DNA from: Psychrobacter piscatorii
GTDB taxonomy: Bacteria; Pseudomonadota; Gammaproteobacteria; Pseudomonadales; Moraxellaceae
DNA: 64,000 nt
Direction: 5' to 3'
Assembly: GCF_904846415.1 (NCBI RefSeq)
Contig: NZ_CAJHAR010000013.1
Span: 28,952-92,951, forward strand
The position numbers were made by a program, and so were the translations under genes. This document shows positions 19,595 through 28,783 of the stretch, in pieces (positions within the stretch are counted from its first letter, which is position 1; each line of letters opens with the position of its first letter). The notes beneath the pieces were generated by a model. It had not been told where the DNA came from. It made no database searches and was given only the letters and a program-made list of their open reading frames with translations.

Positions 19595-19637
19595 CAATGC
19601 TCTATAGCCTTTTCAGTTATGAGGCTATGGAGCATTG
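19595..19637. repeat. Long hairpin between pheT and ihfA
   Basis: CAATGCTCTATAGCC (19595-19609) pairs with GGCTATGGAGCATTG (19623-19637), a 15-base stem with one wobble. There is no T-run, so read-through into ihfA is likely. It may instead protect or process the mRNA 3' end. Confidence 0.5.
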
Positions 19638-19821
19638 CTATTCGTAAAAACTATTATTTATAACCCTTTTACTTGTAGAATAAGTTAAGTCATTATTAAT
19701 AAAGGATTTTAATGCATAGTTTATTAAAAACTGCTCAAAAAACCTTTATAATAATTAGACTTAACCCTCATACCGCTAAACCATGATATTCGACATCACG
19801 ACATAGCATAGGAGTCGTACT

Positions 19822-20121
19822 GTGAGCACCTTAACCAAATCTGACATGATTGAGCACTTAATGAGTCATCTAAATCTGACACGACAAGAAGGTCGCTGTC
19901 TGGTGGAGAACTTTTTTGATGAGCTGTCAGAGAGTTTGATTGATGGCAAAGAGGTCAAGCTTTCAGGCTTTGGCAACTTTGAGCTTAAAGATAAGAACAG
20001 CCGTCCAGGTCGTAACCCTAAAACAGGGGAGCCTGTCGCAGTATCCGCGCGCCGCGTGGTTACGTTCAAAACGGGACAAAAATTTCGTCAGAAAGTTGAT
20101 GAGCGTTTATTCGATACTTAA
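19822..20121 (+). CDS. ihfA: Integration host factor subunit alpha
   Basis: 99-residue DNA-bending protein that pairs with IhfB and acts in nucleoid structure, recombination and RpoN-dependent transcription. The DNA-binding arm [20 protein letters not shown] and the [10 protein letters not shown] start are diagnostic. It starts with GTG, with GGAG 7 bases upstream. Position after pheT is conserved in gammaproteobacteria. A strong terminator follows. Confidence 0.95.
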   Translation: MSTLTKSDMIEHLMSHLNLTRQEGRCLVENFFDELSESLIDGKEVKLSGFGNFELKDKNSRPGRNPKTGEPVAVSARRVVTFKTGQKFRQKVDERLFDT

Positions 20122-20295
20122 TGCGTTATTGAGTATGAAAGCCTGCTTGTTTTCGCTATAACCATGTAAAACTATTGATATATGTTTGCGCATGACTGCG
20201 ATTATGATTCTTTAATCTTGCGCTGCATGTATCCTGTATAGCCAATAAGTACCAATTATGGTTATGGTTGACTAGCTGTCATAAATTGTAGGCAT

Positions 20296-20326
20296 AAAAA
20301 AAGAGAGCATAGGCTCTCTTTTTTTA
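20296..20326. terminator. Bidirectional terminator after ihfA
   Basis: AAGAGAGC / GCTCTCTT stem with a 4-base loop, an A-run before and a T-run after. It serves ihfA and the converging lipoprotein gene. Confidence 0.88.
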
Positions 20327-20356
20327 TAACCGTTTATTTATTGTATGAACAATAAA

Positions 20357-20731
20357 TTACTGAGCTGGCTCTTCAACAACAACTGTGTCAGCAGCTTCAA
20401 CAGCAGCAGGATCAGCAGTAGCAGTATCAGTTTCGCTAGCTACGTCAACGCTAGTAGTAGTACCGTCTACAGGAACTTCAGCGTCCATTTCGTCAGTAGC
20501 AGTTGCAGCTTGTGCATCAGCGATGTTCGCTTCAGCGTCAGCAACAGCAGCGTCAGCATCAGCAGTCATTTCGCCTTCAGCAGCAGCATCATCTAGCTCT
20601 GCAGAAGCGTCTTGCACTTCTTCTTGCGCGTCAGATAAATCTTCAGCAGCGTTTTCTTTGTTGCTGTCACAGGCAGTTAGGCCCATAGTTGCAGTCATGA
20701 TACCAGCTAGAGCAAGTAATTTAAGTTTCAT
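20357..20731 (-). CDS. Small Ala/acid-rich lipoprotein
   Basis: 124-residue predicted lipoprotein: MKLKLLALAGIMTATMGLTAC with lipobox Cys21. The mature part is almost entirely A, E, D, T and V, with an ENAAEDLSDAQEEVQDASAE start that can form an acidic helix and a disordered tail. No catalytic motif is visible and I cannot assign a function. The start at 20731 has CCGGAGA 8 bases upstream; the open frame extends further only without a site. A 24-base inverted repeat lies in the region before the start (20779-20802). A similar acidic tail occurs on the membrane protein at 46796. Confidence 0.75.
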   Translation of the reverse strand: MKLKLLALAGIMTATMGLTACDSNKENAAEDLSDAQEEVQDASAELDDAAAEGEMTADADAAVADAEANIADAQAATATDEMDAEVPVDGTTTSVDVASETDTATADPAAVEAADTVVVEEPAQ

Positions 20732-20778
20732 AAGGTTTTCTCCGGAAAATGAAATGAGCAGTAGCAGCAACAAAGGTC

Positions 20779-20802
20779 GAATTCCGAGATTTCTCAGAAT
20801 TC
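20779..20802. repeat. Inverted repeat upstream of the lipoprotein gene
   Basis: GAATTC-C-GAGA and TCTC-A-GAATTC around a 2-base centre, 48-71 bases before the start at 20731. It could be an operator or a leader hairpin. Confidence 0.35.
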
Positions 20803-21260
20803 AACTAGTCTTAGTCACAGCTACTCAGCTTCCACGCATTCTATATGTTTTATATGAAAATGGAAATAGGGTTGTACAATTAAGTAACAATAATATTTAA
20901 AATAATATTTTACTTCAGCTGTTTGATAGTATTTTTAATACAACAAACCAAATTAATCGACGTATAATCAATGACATCAGCCTATTGCAGAGAACTCTTG
21001 GTGTCCATTTATTAGCATGGTTTTTTAGTATTTATCATGTTTTATCGAGCAAAATAGAAGTAAATACGCCGATTATTAAGATATTAGGAGTCAGTAATGA
21101 TTGACCTTGTGAGAAAGTATTTTTAGATCGCTTGCTTTTACGATAATTGAGTGAAATGTAGCTGGCTAAAATACTGATTTGAAGGATCTGGTTAGCAGCG
21201 GTACAAAATAAATAATGACTGATACGAACAGCTATATATCGTATATTTGAGGAACAAACT
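20803..21260. other. Gene-free region before the metalloprotease gene
   Basis: About 460 AT-rich bases between two divergent genes. I see no credible gene, RNA or strong repeat beyond the inverted repeat at 20779. Confidence 0.4.
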
Positions 21261-22151
21261 ATGAAATGGCAAGGCAGACGGGGCAGTTCTAACGTGCGCT
21301 CCAGTACGGGCGGCGGAAAAATGATAGGTGGTGGTATCGGCGGTATCATTATCGCAGGTATTTTATGGCTGGTATTTGGGGTAAATCCCATGACTGCGCT
21401 GCAAACAGGTCAGGTGATCGCTGGTGGTGGTAGTAATGGAACTTCCAGCGAACCTGCGACAAGCGATGATCGAGATACCCAGTTTGTCAAAGTCGTGCTG
21501 GCGGATACTGAAGAGGTCTGGCATCAGATATTTAACGAAGCGGGTAGTACTTATAAAGAGCCTTCATTGATTCTGTTCAATGGTCAAGTGAATTCAGCTT
21601 GTGGTGGTGCTAGCGCTGCAACAGGTCCGTTTTACTGCCCAGGGGATCAGACGGTTTATTTAGATACATCTTTCTTTGTGGAGATGCGTCAAAATCTTGG
21701 TATTTCAGGTGATCAGCAAGGATCAGGTAGTCAAGAAAACCAAGGCAAAGCGGGCGATTTCGCGCAGGCTTATGTTATCGCACATGAGGTTGGACACCAC
21801 GTTCAAACGCTACTAGGTATTAGTCAGCAGGTCAACGAAGCCCGTCAGCAAGTGACCCAAGCACAATCCAATAAGTTATCAGTGTTACAAGAGTTGCAGG
21901 CAGATTGCTTTGCAGGCGTTTGGGCGCAGCGTAATCAAGAGCGTGTACAGTTTTTAGAAGCGGGCGATATTGATGAGGCTATCAATGCTGCCGGTCAGAT
22001 CGGCGATGATCGGTTGGCACAGGCGAGTGGGAGAGCGGTCGCGCCTGATAACTTCACTCATGGTACCAGCCAGCAGCGTGTTGAATGGTTCACTCGTGGC
22101 CTAGAGAGCGGTAACGTACAATCTTGTGATACGTTTAGCGGTGCGCTTTAA
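21261..22151 (+). CDS. YpfJ-type neutral zinc metallopeptidase
   Basis: 296-residue membrane-anchored protein of the putative neutral zinc metallopeptidase family (YpfJ). The cytoplasmic basic start with a Ser/Gly-rich stretch is followed by one membrane helix (residues about 22-42), then the periplasmic part with conserved NSACGGA and FYCPGDQTVYLD. The zinc motif HEVGHH is at residues 175-180, and LQADCFAGVWA supplies the likely third ligand region. GAGGA precedes the ATG by 8 bases. Natural substrates are unknown. A 19-base tandem duplication overlaps its stop codon. Confidence 0.88.
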   Translation: MKWQGRRGSSNVRSSTGGGKMIGGGIGGIIIAGILWLVFGVNPMTALQTGQVIAGGGSNGTSSEPATSDDRDTQFVKVVLADTEEVWHQIFNEAGSTYKEPSLILFNGQVNSACGGASAATGPFYCPGDQTVYLDTSFFVEMRQNLGISGDQQGSGSQENQGKAGDFAQAYVIAHEVGHHVQTLLGISQQVNEARQQVTQAQSNKLSVLQELQADCFAGVWAQRNQERVQFLEAGDIDEAINAAGQIGDDRLAQASGRAVAPDNFTHGTSQQRVEWFTRGLESGNVQSCDTFSGAL

Positions 22152-22174
22152 AAGTAGTGGCGCGCTTTAAAAGT
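22143..22174. repeat. Short tandem duplication over the stop codon
   Basis: GCGCTTTAAAAGT occurs at 22143-22155 and again at 22162-22174 (period 19). The first copy contains the TAA stop; the second repeats it in the 3' untranslated part. Confidence 0.5.
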
Positions 22175-22240
22175 GATTTACTTTTTACAACTCCGCCTAT
22201 GGGTTATCAGTACAATAATAACCATGCAAAAAATTGACAT

Positions 22241-22273
22241 AAAAAAGCCTGCAATTAATTGCAGGCTTTTTTT
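22241..22273. terminator. Palindromic bidirectional terminator
   Basis: A perfect 32-base palindrome (22241-22272) built of an A-run, GCCTGC, an AATT centre and the complement with a T-run. It is shared by the metalloprotease gene and the converging small lipoprotein gene. Confidence 0.88.
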
Positions 22274-22329
22274 ATCCTCTGGTTGATATCACTCAATTTA
22301 ATAATGAAGAGATATCAGGTAGAAGGATC

Positions 22330-22560
22330 TTAGTTATTATCAAGAATGTAACCACCAGCGCCGCCAATAGCTGCACCAGCTAATGCGCCACGAGCGATGT
22401 CTTTGCTATCGCCTTTACTTCTGATAAGAGCACCAGCAGCAGCACCAGCAGTAGCACCTTTAGCAGTATTGCTCATACCGCCACCATATGAATTACAACC
22501 AGTCATGATTAGTGCTGAGCTCGTAATTGCTGTCATTGCGATCGTTTTAGCAAATTTCAT
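22330..22560 (-). CDS. Glycine-zipper lipoprotein
   Basis: 76-residue predicted lipoprotein. Signal peptide MKFAKTIAMTAITSSALIMTGC with Cys22, then a Gly/Ala-rich helix hairpin (GATAGAAAGALI and GALAGAAIGGAGGYILD) of the YMGG/glycine-zipper type found in small outer-membrane or osmotic-stress proteins. Function is not known; such proteins usually insert in or cross the envelope membranes. It is monocistronic, ending at the shared palindromic terminator. Confidence 0.78.
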   Translation of the reverse strand: MKFAKTIAMTAITSSALIMTGCNSYGGGMSNTAKGATAGAAAGALIRSKGDSKDIARGALAGAAIGGAGGYILDNN

Positions 22561-22866
22561 ATTATCACCTATTTATCCATCAAATTTAAAATGTAAGACC
22601 TTTAAAAAACAATGTCCATGGTAGTTTCAAATGTATTCCTACTATCTGCCATGATAGTTGGTTGCTGACTATATAGTCGTAGTAAAAGCGCTAAACTTTG
22701 CAAACAACATGTAATTGATGTTTCCAGACTGTATCATCAAACAGATACTTGCTTATGTGAGGTGCTTAGCTCAAAAATAAGTAGGCGAGTATTTTGGCAA
22801 TCGGAAACAAAAAAGACCACCTATTGGCAGTCTTAATATAAATAATTTTAGAATAAAGCTCGCAAA
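22561..22866. other. Gene-free region between lipoprotein gene and rho
   Basis: 306 bases. The right end holds the rho terminator (22813-22834); the rest contains the upstream region of the small lipoprotein gene and nothing else that I recognise. Confidence 0.4.
22806..22834 (-). terminator. Rho-independent terminator of rho
   Basis: On the minus strand AAGACTGCC pairs with GGTGGTCTT (two wobble pairs) around AATA, followed by TTTTTTG. Confidence 0.75.
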
Positions 22867-24135
22867 TTAATTCTGTGATTTGCGCTTCATCTGCTCAAAG
22901 AACTCATCATTGGTTTTCGCTTCTTTTAGACGATCCAACAAGAACTCAGTGGCTTGAACACCATCCATCGGTTGCAGCAACTTACGCAAGATCCAGACTT
23001 TACGCAGCTTGTCTTCATCAAGCAAACGCTCTTCGCGGCGTGTACCAGATTTTTTGATATTAATCGCAGGGAAGACACGTTTTTCGGCCAAGTCACGCTC
23101 AAGCGTAATCTCTTGGTTACCCGTTCCTTTGAATTCTTCAAAAATAACGCTATCCATCTTACTACCAGTATCGATCAATGCGCTGGCAATAATGGTCAAA
23201 CTACCGCCTTCCTCGACATTACGCGCAGCACCAAAGAAACGCTTTGGACGCTCTAGGGCATTGGCATCCAAACCACCAGTCAGTACTTTGCCTGATGATG
23301 GGATAACCGTGTTATAAGCACGGGCGAGGCGAGTGATTGAATCAAGCAAAATAACCACGTCTTGCTTATGTTCAACCAAACGCTTGGCCTTTTCGATGAC
23401 CATTTCAGCCACTTGTACGTGACGCTGTGGCGGTTCATCAAAGGTAGAGGCAACCACTTCGCCGCGTACCGTACGTACCATCTCGGTGACTTCTTCTGGA
23501 CGCTCGTCAATCAATAGTACGATTAGATAGCATTCAGGGTTATTGCGTGTGATTGACTGAGCGATGGTCTGTAGCAGCATCGTTTTACCCGCTTTTGGCG
23601 GTGCGACGATGATAGAGCGCTGACCTTTACCAATCGGAGCGATTAGATCGATGATACGACCAGTCAAATCTTCAGTGGTTCCGTTACCAAGCTCAAGTTT
23701 TAAGTGCTCAGTTGGGAACAGCGGCGTTAGGTTCTCGAAGATAAGCTTATGACGTGAGCGATCTGGCGTATCAAAGTTAATCTCGCCGACTTTCAATAAC
23801 GCAAAATAACGCTCAGAATCTTTTGGTGGACGAATCGTACCAGCGATACTGTCACCAGTTTTTAGGCTAAAGCGACGAATTTGGCTTGGGCTGACATAGA
23901 TATCGTCAGGACCAGCTAGATATGAGCCTTCTGATGAGCGCAAAAATCCAAAACCATCAGGAAGAACCTCAAGCACACCATCACCATAGATAGCTTCACC
24001 GTTCCGCGCATGGGTTTTTAGGATAGCAAAAATAATGTCTTGTTTACGGCTACGCGCCATATTATCAAGACCCATTTCCTTGGCGATAGCCAATAGCTCA
24101 GCGATTGATTTTTTCTTTAATTCAGTAAGATTCAT
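22867..24135 (-). CDS. rho: Transcription termination factor Rho
   Basis: Hexameric RNA-dependent ATPase that terminates transcription. 422 residues, close to E. coli Rho (419), with no inserted domain. The N-terminal helical domain [15 protein letters not shown] is followed by the primary RNA-binding cold-shock-like domain with DGFGFLRS. The catalytic core has Walker [13 protein letters not shown] (178-189), Q-loop and Walker [14 protein letters not shown], and the R-loop TGGLDANAL...RFFGAARN. It is transcribed alone behind an unusually long, G-poor leader (see 24136-24659), consistent with the autogenous attenuation known for Rho. Confidence 0.97.
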   Translation of the reverse strand: MNLTELKKKSIAELLAIAKEMGLDNMARSRKQDIIFAILKTHARNGEAIYGDGVLEVLPDGFGFLRSSEGSYLAGPDDIYVSPSQIRRFSLKTGDSIAGTIRPPKDSERYFALLKVGEINFDTPDRSRHKLIFENLTPLFPTEHLKLELGNGTTEDLTGRIIDLIAPIGKGQRSIIVAPPKAGKTMLLQTIAQSITRNNPECYLIVLLIDERPEEVTEMVRTVRGEVVASTFDEPPQRHVQVAEMVIEKAKRLVEHKQDVVILLDSITRLARAYNTVIPSSGKVLTGGLDANALERPKRFFGAARNVEEGGSLTIIASALIDTGSKMDSVIFEEFKGTGNQEITLERDLAEKRVFPAINIKKSGTRREERLLDEDKLRKVWILRKLLQPMDGVQATEFLLDRLKEAKTNDEFFEQMKRKSQN

Positions 24136-24550
24136 AGATAGGTCATTAGCAATTGATCAGATGAGAGATGCCATTAGCAGCACAAGTCACGACAGTGATT
24201 AAAATAACGGTAATATGATGATATAGGTGTGTGCACAGCGCTGTAGTTTATGTAGTTTTGGTTTTGCATGTCTGCTTATGTACGCACTGCAATCATGGGA
24301 TGCAAGGTCATAAGAAATAAGGATAAAAAAGGCTACATAAGAGTCTGCGTCAAAAACCCAATATCAGTAATTGCGTTTAGTCATTTTGTTCAGCAATGGT
24401 GTTTATAATGACGATTGTGTTTTTGTTGATAAACACGAGGAGAATAGCGACAAGATACTAGGAAAACAGTTGGTTTTCTCTTGTCAGCAGACTATACGGT
24501 CTTCACAATAGCGTTGTCAATAAATTTTGCCAAAAAAGTCATATAATCAA

Positions 24551-24568
24551 GTTTTTTGCACAAAAAAC
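24551..24568. repeat. Small perfect palindrome after trxA terminator
   Basis: GTTTTTTGCACAAAAAAC, two 8-base arms around CA. It is next to the trxA terminator; it may be a second, back-up hairpin. Confidence 0.35.
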
Positions 24569-24572
24569 AAGC

Positions 24573-24608
24573 AAAAAAGCCACTATCATAGTCAGATAAT
24601 GGCTTTTT
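24573..24608 (-). terminator. Terminator of trxA
   Basis: On the minus strand AAAAAAGCCATTATC and GATAGTGGCTTTTTT form a stem with one mismatch, followed by a T-run. Confidence 0.8.
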
Positions 24609-24659
24609 TGGTGAGTCTATCTCGTCCGTTTAAAGTCATCTGAAACGAGTAGATTCAGC

Positions 24660-24986
24660 TTATAAATGCTTGTCTAATACTTTAGCTAGTTCAGCTTTTG
24701 GCTGTAGGCCCATGACTGAGTCAACTTTTTCGCCATCTTTGAAGACAAATAGCGTTGGGATGTTACGGATACCAAAACGGCTCGCTGCTTGTGGGTTGCT
24801 ATCCACGTCAACTTTAACGATCTTAACTTTACCTTGGTACTCAGTCGCTAAATCTTCTAAAATAGGCGCAATCGCTTTACAAGGACCACACCAAGTTGCC
24901 CAAAAATCTACCAATACAGGCACATCTGATTCTAGAACGTCTTGGTCAAAGTTTGTGTCGGTAGTATTAACAATAAGGTCTGACAT
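24660..24986 (-). CDS. trxA: Thioredoxin 1
   Basis: 108-residue cytoplasmic disulfide reductant with the WCGPC active site (Cys33, Cys36) and the cis-proline segment [12 protein letters not shown]. Length and sequence match the classical TrxA. It has its own terminator. Its position next to rho is the usual gammaproteobacterial order. Confidence 0.97.
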   Translation of the reverse strand: MSDLIVNTTDTNFDQDVLESDVPVLVDFWATWCGPCKAIAPILEDLATEYQGKVKIVKVDVDSNPQAASRFGIRNIPTLFVFKDGEKVDSVMGLQPKAELAKVLDKHL

Positions 24987-25393
24987 AATTTTATCTCTCT
25001 TGTTTTATTTATTCTGTCACCACGAGTAAGCAGTCATATTGATCTAATAATAAGCTGGTCAGTGGTCAAAGAATCGTTTAGAAATGGTGAAAATGTGCCA
25101 TTATATTAACATGTTTGCTCAGTCTTGACAGATTCAGGCTGGTTAAATTGTTTAACAATTACGATTAGCACAATAAATCGAAACAGAATGACACAGGTTC
25201 GGTTTTCTCTGTTACTTACCGCCAGCGCTTTGCTAAAAAATGCTCTAAAGCGTTATTTTAATAGCCTTCCAATGGTCGTTTGCGGTGTTGAGCTTTCCTG
25301 TTTTGAGTTTCATAAGAAATCCGCCATTGTACCAAATACACCAGCAGTTAAAAATCCACGTATTTCATTCAATTTATATAAGTAGTTATTGTT
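24987..25393. other. Gene-free region between trxA and the RluA-type gene
   Basis: 407 bases between divergent genes. It has a TTGACA at 25125-25130 without a convincing -10, and a short palindrome AATTGTTTAACAATT near 25145-25160. An 86-codon frame at 25125-25385 starts at TTG, has no ribosome site and is not recognisable, so I do not call it. Confidence 0.4.
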
Positions 25394-26107
25394 ATGCCTT
25401 TTACTGATGAAGAAGTCGACGCCCTTAACGCGCAAGAAAATGCCTATCCGCTTGAGTTTTTCAAGGATTTTGCGCAAGAGATTACGGTCTACGAAGACGA
25501 TGATATTTGGGTGGTTGATAAACCGGCAGGCCTATTAAGTGTCGATGGCAAGACTCTCAAAGTGAGTCTGCTTGCTCGGCTTGAGCGTGCCAATCCAGCG
25601 GTAAAACTGATTCATCGATTGGATATGGATACCTCAGGGCTGATTATTTTTGCAAAAAATGCCGCTGCCCAAACCAATATCAGTAAGCAATTTATTGAAC
25701 GTCTACCGCAAAAAAAGTACCAAGCACGAGTTTTTGGCGCGTGGGAGCAAGTCGGTGCAACGGGTGAGATATCGGTGCCAGTACGCTATGAGCCGACTAC
25801 CAAGCCGCGTCATATCGTCGATCACGACTGGTCAAAGCATGCGCTAACACTGTATGAAGTTATAGCCCATGAACAATGCAATGGTCAGACCGTCACTCGA
25901 GTGATGCTAAAACCAGTGACAGGTCGCAGCCATCAGCTACGCGTACATATGGTACATGCAGGTCACGTGATGATTGGCGACCCGATTTATGCTGAGGGCA
26001 CGGCATTAGAGATTGCGCCAAGGCTGAACCTACATGCGCAGCAATTGCGCTTAAAACATCCAGTATTGGGTGCTTGGATGGACTGGGAAAGTCCATGCCC
26101 ATTTTGA
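25394..26107 (+). CDS. rluA: RluA-family pseudouridine synthase
   Basis: 237-residue enzyme that isomerises uridine to pseudouridine in RNA. The catalytic aspartate lies in IHRLDMDTSGLIIFAKN, and the RluA-family segments YEDDDIWVVDKPAGLLSV and VTGRSHQLRVHM are intact. No S4 domain precedes the catalytic domain, so it resembles the short RluA (23S U746 and tRNA U32) rather than RluC or RluD. The exact target is inferred from length. The ribosome site is weak. Confidence 0.82.
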   Translation: MPFTDEEVDALNAQENAYPLEFFKDFAQEITVYEDDDIWVVDKPAGLLSVDGKTLKVSLLARLERANPAVKLIHRLDMDTSGLIIFAKNAAAQTNISKQFIERLPQKKYQARVFGAWEQVGATGEISVPVRYEPTTKPRHIVDHDWSKHALTLYEVIAHEQCNGQTVTRVMLKPVTGRSHQLRVHMVHAGHVMIGDPIYAEGTALEIAPRLNLHAQQLRLKHPVLGAWMDWESPCPF

Positions 26108-26190
26108 TGCATTAGCTGCCTGAATGTGAAGTCTAAGCGCGCGATTAATAGAAACGCTATCGCCAATCATGCAAATACAAGGATGATAAT

Positions 26191-27808
26191 ATGCTTGATA
26201 TTACCACTACAAAACAGGCGATCAAAAGTCGCCTGACACGTAAAAAGCCGCAAATGGACAAGCTGGCCGATTATGAAGTACTGATTATTGGTGCTGGTAT
26301 TGCTGGTATCGGTATGGCCTGCCGCTTACAGCAACTACAGCATAAAAATCTATTTGGTCATAAAGGTGCAAAAAAACAAAAACAGGCAAAAACGCAGCGC
26401 TTTGCCATATTAGAAAAACGTGCTGATCTGGGCGGGACTTGGGATTTATTTACCTATCCTGGTATTCGTTCTGACTCTGATGCCTTAACCTTTGGCTATA
26501 ACTTTAGGCCGTGGCTAGATTATAGAATGCTGGCAGCAGGTGGCGATATCAAGCGTTATATCGCTGATACGGCGCGCGAGTTTGGTATTACTGAGCATAT
26601 TCGCTATGAGCATGAAGTCCAGAAAATATCATGGTCTAGCACTGATCAATTATGGACAGCAACCATAAAAAATCATGCGAGTGGTGAAGTGCTCGTCAAG
26701 ACGGCAAAGTTCGTTGTGGGTGCTACGGGTTACTACGACTATGAGCAAGGCTATCGTCCTCATTTTGATGGAGAAGATGACTTCCGTGGTCGTATCGTCC
26801 ATCCGCAGCATTGGGATAATTTAGATTATAACGACAAAAAAGTAGTCATCATTGGGAGCGGTGCTACCGCAATGACGCTATTACCGGCGTTAGTGGATGA
26901 AGACAGTGAGCAATGTGCACGCCATGTCACGATGCTACAGCGGACGCCCACTTATGTGGCAAGCGTGCCGGGTGATGATCATGCTATCGACTGGCTATCG
27001 GGCAAGTTTTCTCCTTTATCAAAAGAGCAGGTCTATACGGCACTACGCGCTCGCAATGTATTACGGCAGCAAGGGCTGTATAAATTAGCTACTCACGCGC
27101 CGAAGTTGATGAAAGCCGTCCTAAAAGGCAGCGTGACTAAAGAGTTAAAAGGTAGCGGCGTTGATCCCAAGGATTGTAGTCGAGCACTTTATGCCCGACT
27201 ACAATCCTTGGGATCAACGCGTTTGCGCTATACCAGACAGTGATTTATTTAAATCTTTGCACGGTAAACGTGCAGCAGTGGTCACCGATCAGATCGACCG
27301 CTTTACCGAAACAGGTATTATGCTGCAATCTGGCGAGCATCTTGATGCTGATATCATCGTCACAGCAACGGGGCTAAAGCTACAAATGCTAGGCGGGGCA
27401 GCAGTATATATCGACGGGCAGCCTATTGATATCGGCACGCGCATGACTTATAAAGCAGTCATGATCGAAGGCGTGCCCAATCTGGCGGCCTTATTTGGCT
27501 ATACCAATGCCTCATGGACGCTAAAGATTGATCTGGCTTGTCAATATGTGGTGCGGCTACTGAGTTATATGCACAAAAACCGCTACCAAGTCGCGCTGCC
27601 ACAGGCACAGACGGCGAATGCTACCGCCCATGCCCAAGCAGATACGGTGATGGGCTCGCTATCGTCTGGATATGTCAAGCGTGCCCAAGACAGACTGCCG
27701 AAGCAAGGCGATCGCTACCCATGGTACGTGACCAACAACTATCTTAGCGACCGTGTGATGCTCAAGTACCGCAAAATAAAAGACGACTGGTTGCGGTTTA
27801 GTCGTTAG
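26191..27808 (+). pseudogene. AlmA-like flavin monooxygenase, frameshifted
   Basis: Flavin-dependent monooxygenase of the Baeyer-Villiger/AlmA type; in Acinetobacter AlmA acts on long-chain alkanes. The first part (26191-27243 as read) has the FAD motif IIGAGIAGIG, GTWDLFTYPGIRSDSDA, VVGATGYY and the NADP motif VVIIGSGATAMTL. After GSGVD it runs out of frame and stops at 27243. The second part continues in the next frame from VEHFMPDYNPWDQRVC through VTATGLKLQML to SNNYLSDR-like C-terminal sequence, ending at 27808. Removing 13 bases at 27166-27178 restores one 534-residue protein and the normal junction GVDVEHFMPDYNPWDQR. The extra bases complete a perfect inverted repeat, pointing to a template-switch mutation. 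No other damage is visible, so the loss is recent, unless the assembly is wrong. Confidence 0.85.
27158..27220. repeat. Perfect 25-bp inverted repeat inside the AlmA-like gene
   Basis: Arms 27158-27182 and 27196-27220 are exact complements; the 13-base spacer (27183-27195) can itself form GCA/TGC pairs. Without the 13 bases at 27166-27178 the site would be an imperfect palindrome: 8-base and 4-base matching segments with a 13-base one-sided bulge. Confidence 0.95.
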
Positions 27809-27832
27809 TAGCTTGCTCATCATTGACAGTCG

Positions 27833-28783
27833 CTATTGATGCTGATTATCGATAAAGTCAGCCACTTGTTTGCTTAATATCTGCCACAAGGTTTCTTGGG
27901 CGCTTTTGCTGCCCCAAGCATTGTGCGGACTGAATATGACGCGCGGATGGTCGCTGAGACTGAGTAATGGATCATTGTCAGCGATGGGTTCTTGTTCGAA
28001 CACGTCACTGGCATAGCCGATGATTTGCTCGTTGTTAATCGCATCGGTCAATGCTTGGCTATCAACGACGCCGCCACGAGCAACGTTGACGATGAGTGGT
28101 TGTTTGCTCATTTTTGTCAACGTGTCTTTATTAATAAGATGCTCTGTGGTTTCATTCAGCGGACAGTGCAGGCTTATCACATCTGCACGAGCTAATACCT
28201 CATCAAACGCCGTGTACTCATCGCTGCGAGGCGTGCGCCCTTGATGCTCCGCCCATAGAACTGTCATACCAAATGCGCGGGCGATTTCGGTTACACGCTT
28301 GCCAATGGTGCCAATACCAATGATACCTAGCGTCTTATCTTCCAAATCTATCAGCGGAATATCCAGCAGACAAAAATTCCCGTTTGCTAGCCATGTGCCA
28401 TCAGCGACTTTTTGGTGATAATGAATACCAGCACGCATCGCGGTCAGCATTAACATAAAGGTATGCTCAGGCACACTTTTTACCGCATAACCTGCAACAT
28501 TATAAAGTGCTACGCCATGTTTATCGCAAGCGGCTTGATCGACGTTATTCATACCAGTGGCGGTCAGTTGAATCAATTTTAGCTTAGGTAGGCCAGCGAT
28601 CACCTCCGCGCCAATTTGCACTTTATTGGTGATGATGATATCGGCATCTTTACAGCGCTCAATGATGAGGTCTGTGTCTTTTGGTGTGTCGTTATAAGTG
28701 ATGTAATCGCTCACGCCTGCCGGTGCAGGTAAGTCAATACCATCAGAAAAAGTGCCTTTATCCAAAAAAACGGCTTGCATCAT
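27833..28783 (-). CDS. D-2-hydroxyacid dehydrogenase (glycerate/hydroxypyruvate-reductase-like)
   Basis: 316-residue NAD(P)-dependent dehydrogenase that interconverts a 2-oxoacid and a D-2-hydroxyacid. The NAD-binding loop is GIIGIGTIGKR, and the catalytic Arg (VNVARGGVVD), Glu (DVFEQEPI) and His (FSPHNAWGSKSAQE) are all present. Similarity of the SPHNAWGS segment and overall length favour a glycerate or hydroxypyruvate reductase-type member over lactate or phosphoglycerate dehydrogenase; the substrate is not certain. It converges with the AlmA-like gene, 24 bases apart, with no visible terminator. Confidence 0.85.
   Translation of the reverse strand: MMQAVFLDKGTFSDGIDLPAPAGVSDYITYNDTPKDTDLIIERCKDADIIITNKVQIGAEVIAGLPKLKLIQLTATGMNNVDQAACDKHGVALYNVAGYAVKSVPEHTFMLMLTAMRAGIHYHQKVADGTWLANGNFCLLDIPLIDLEDKTLGIIGIGTIGKRVTEIARAFGMTVLWAEHQGRTPRSDEYTAFDEVLARADVISLHCPLNETTEHLINKDTLTKMSKQPLIVNVARGGVVDSQALTDAINNEQIIGYASDVFEQEPIADNDPLLSLSDHPRVIFSPHNAWGSKSAQETLWQILSKQVADFIDNQHQ

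Larger units (their letters stand above)
24136..24659 (-). promoter_or_regulatory. Long rho leader and trxA-rho spacer
   Basis: 524 bases between trxA and rho. The trxA terminator occupies 24573-24608, leaving more than 400 bases before rho. In the transcript, the segment from about 24262 down to 24196 has roughly three times as many C as G by eye, with repeated CA, CC and UC steps, which resembles a rut site. No gene is seen. The interpretation as a Rho-responsive leader is inferred from composition and the known autoregulation of rho in E. coli. Confidence 0.4.

Noticed and set aside
20385..20900. Long Ser/Ala-rich frame opposite the lipoprotein gene
   Set aside because: A by-product of the GCN-rich codons of the real gene on the other strand.
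25125..25385. 86-codon frame before the RluA-type gene
   Set aside because: TTG start, no Shine-Dalgarno, unrecognised sequence.
27161..27808. Treating the second half of the AlmA-like gene as an independent protein
   Set aside because: It begins in the middle of a conserved domain; the two halves join when the 13-base insertion is removed.
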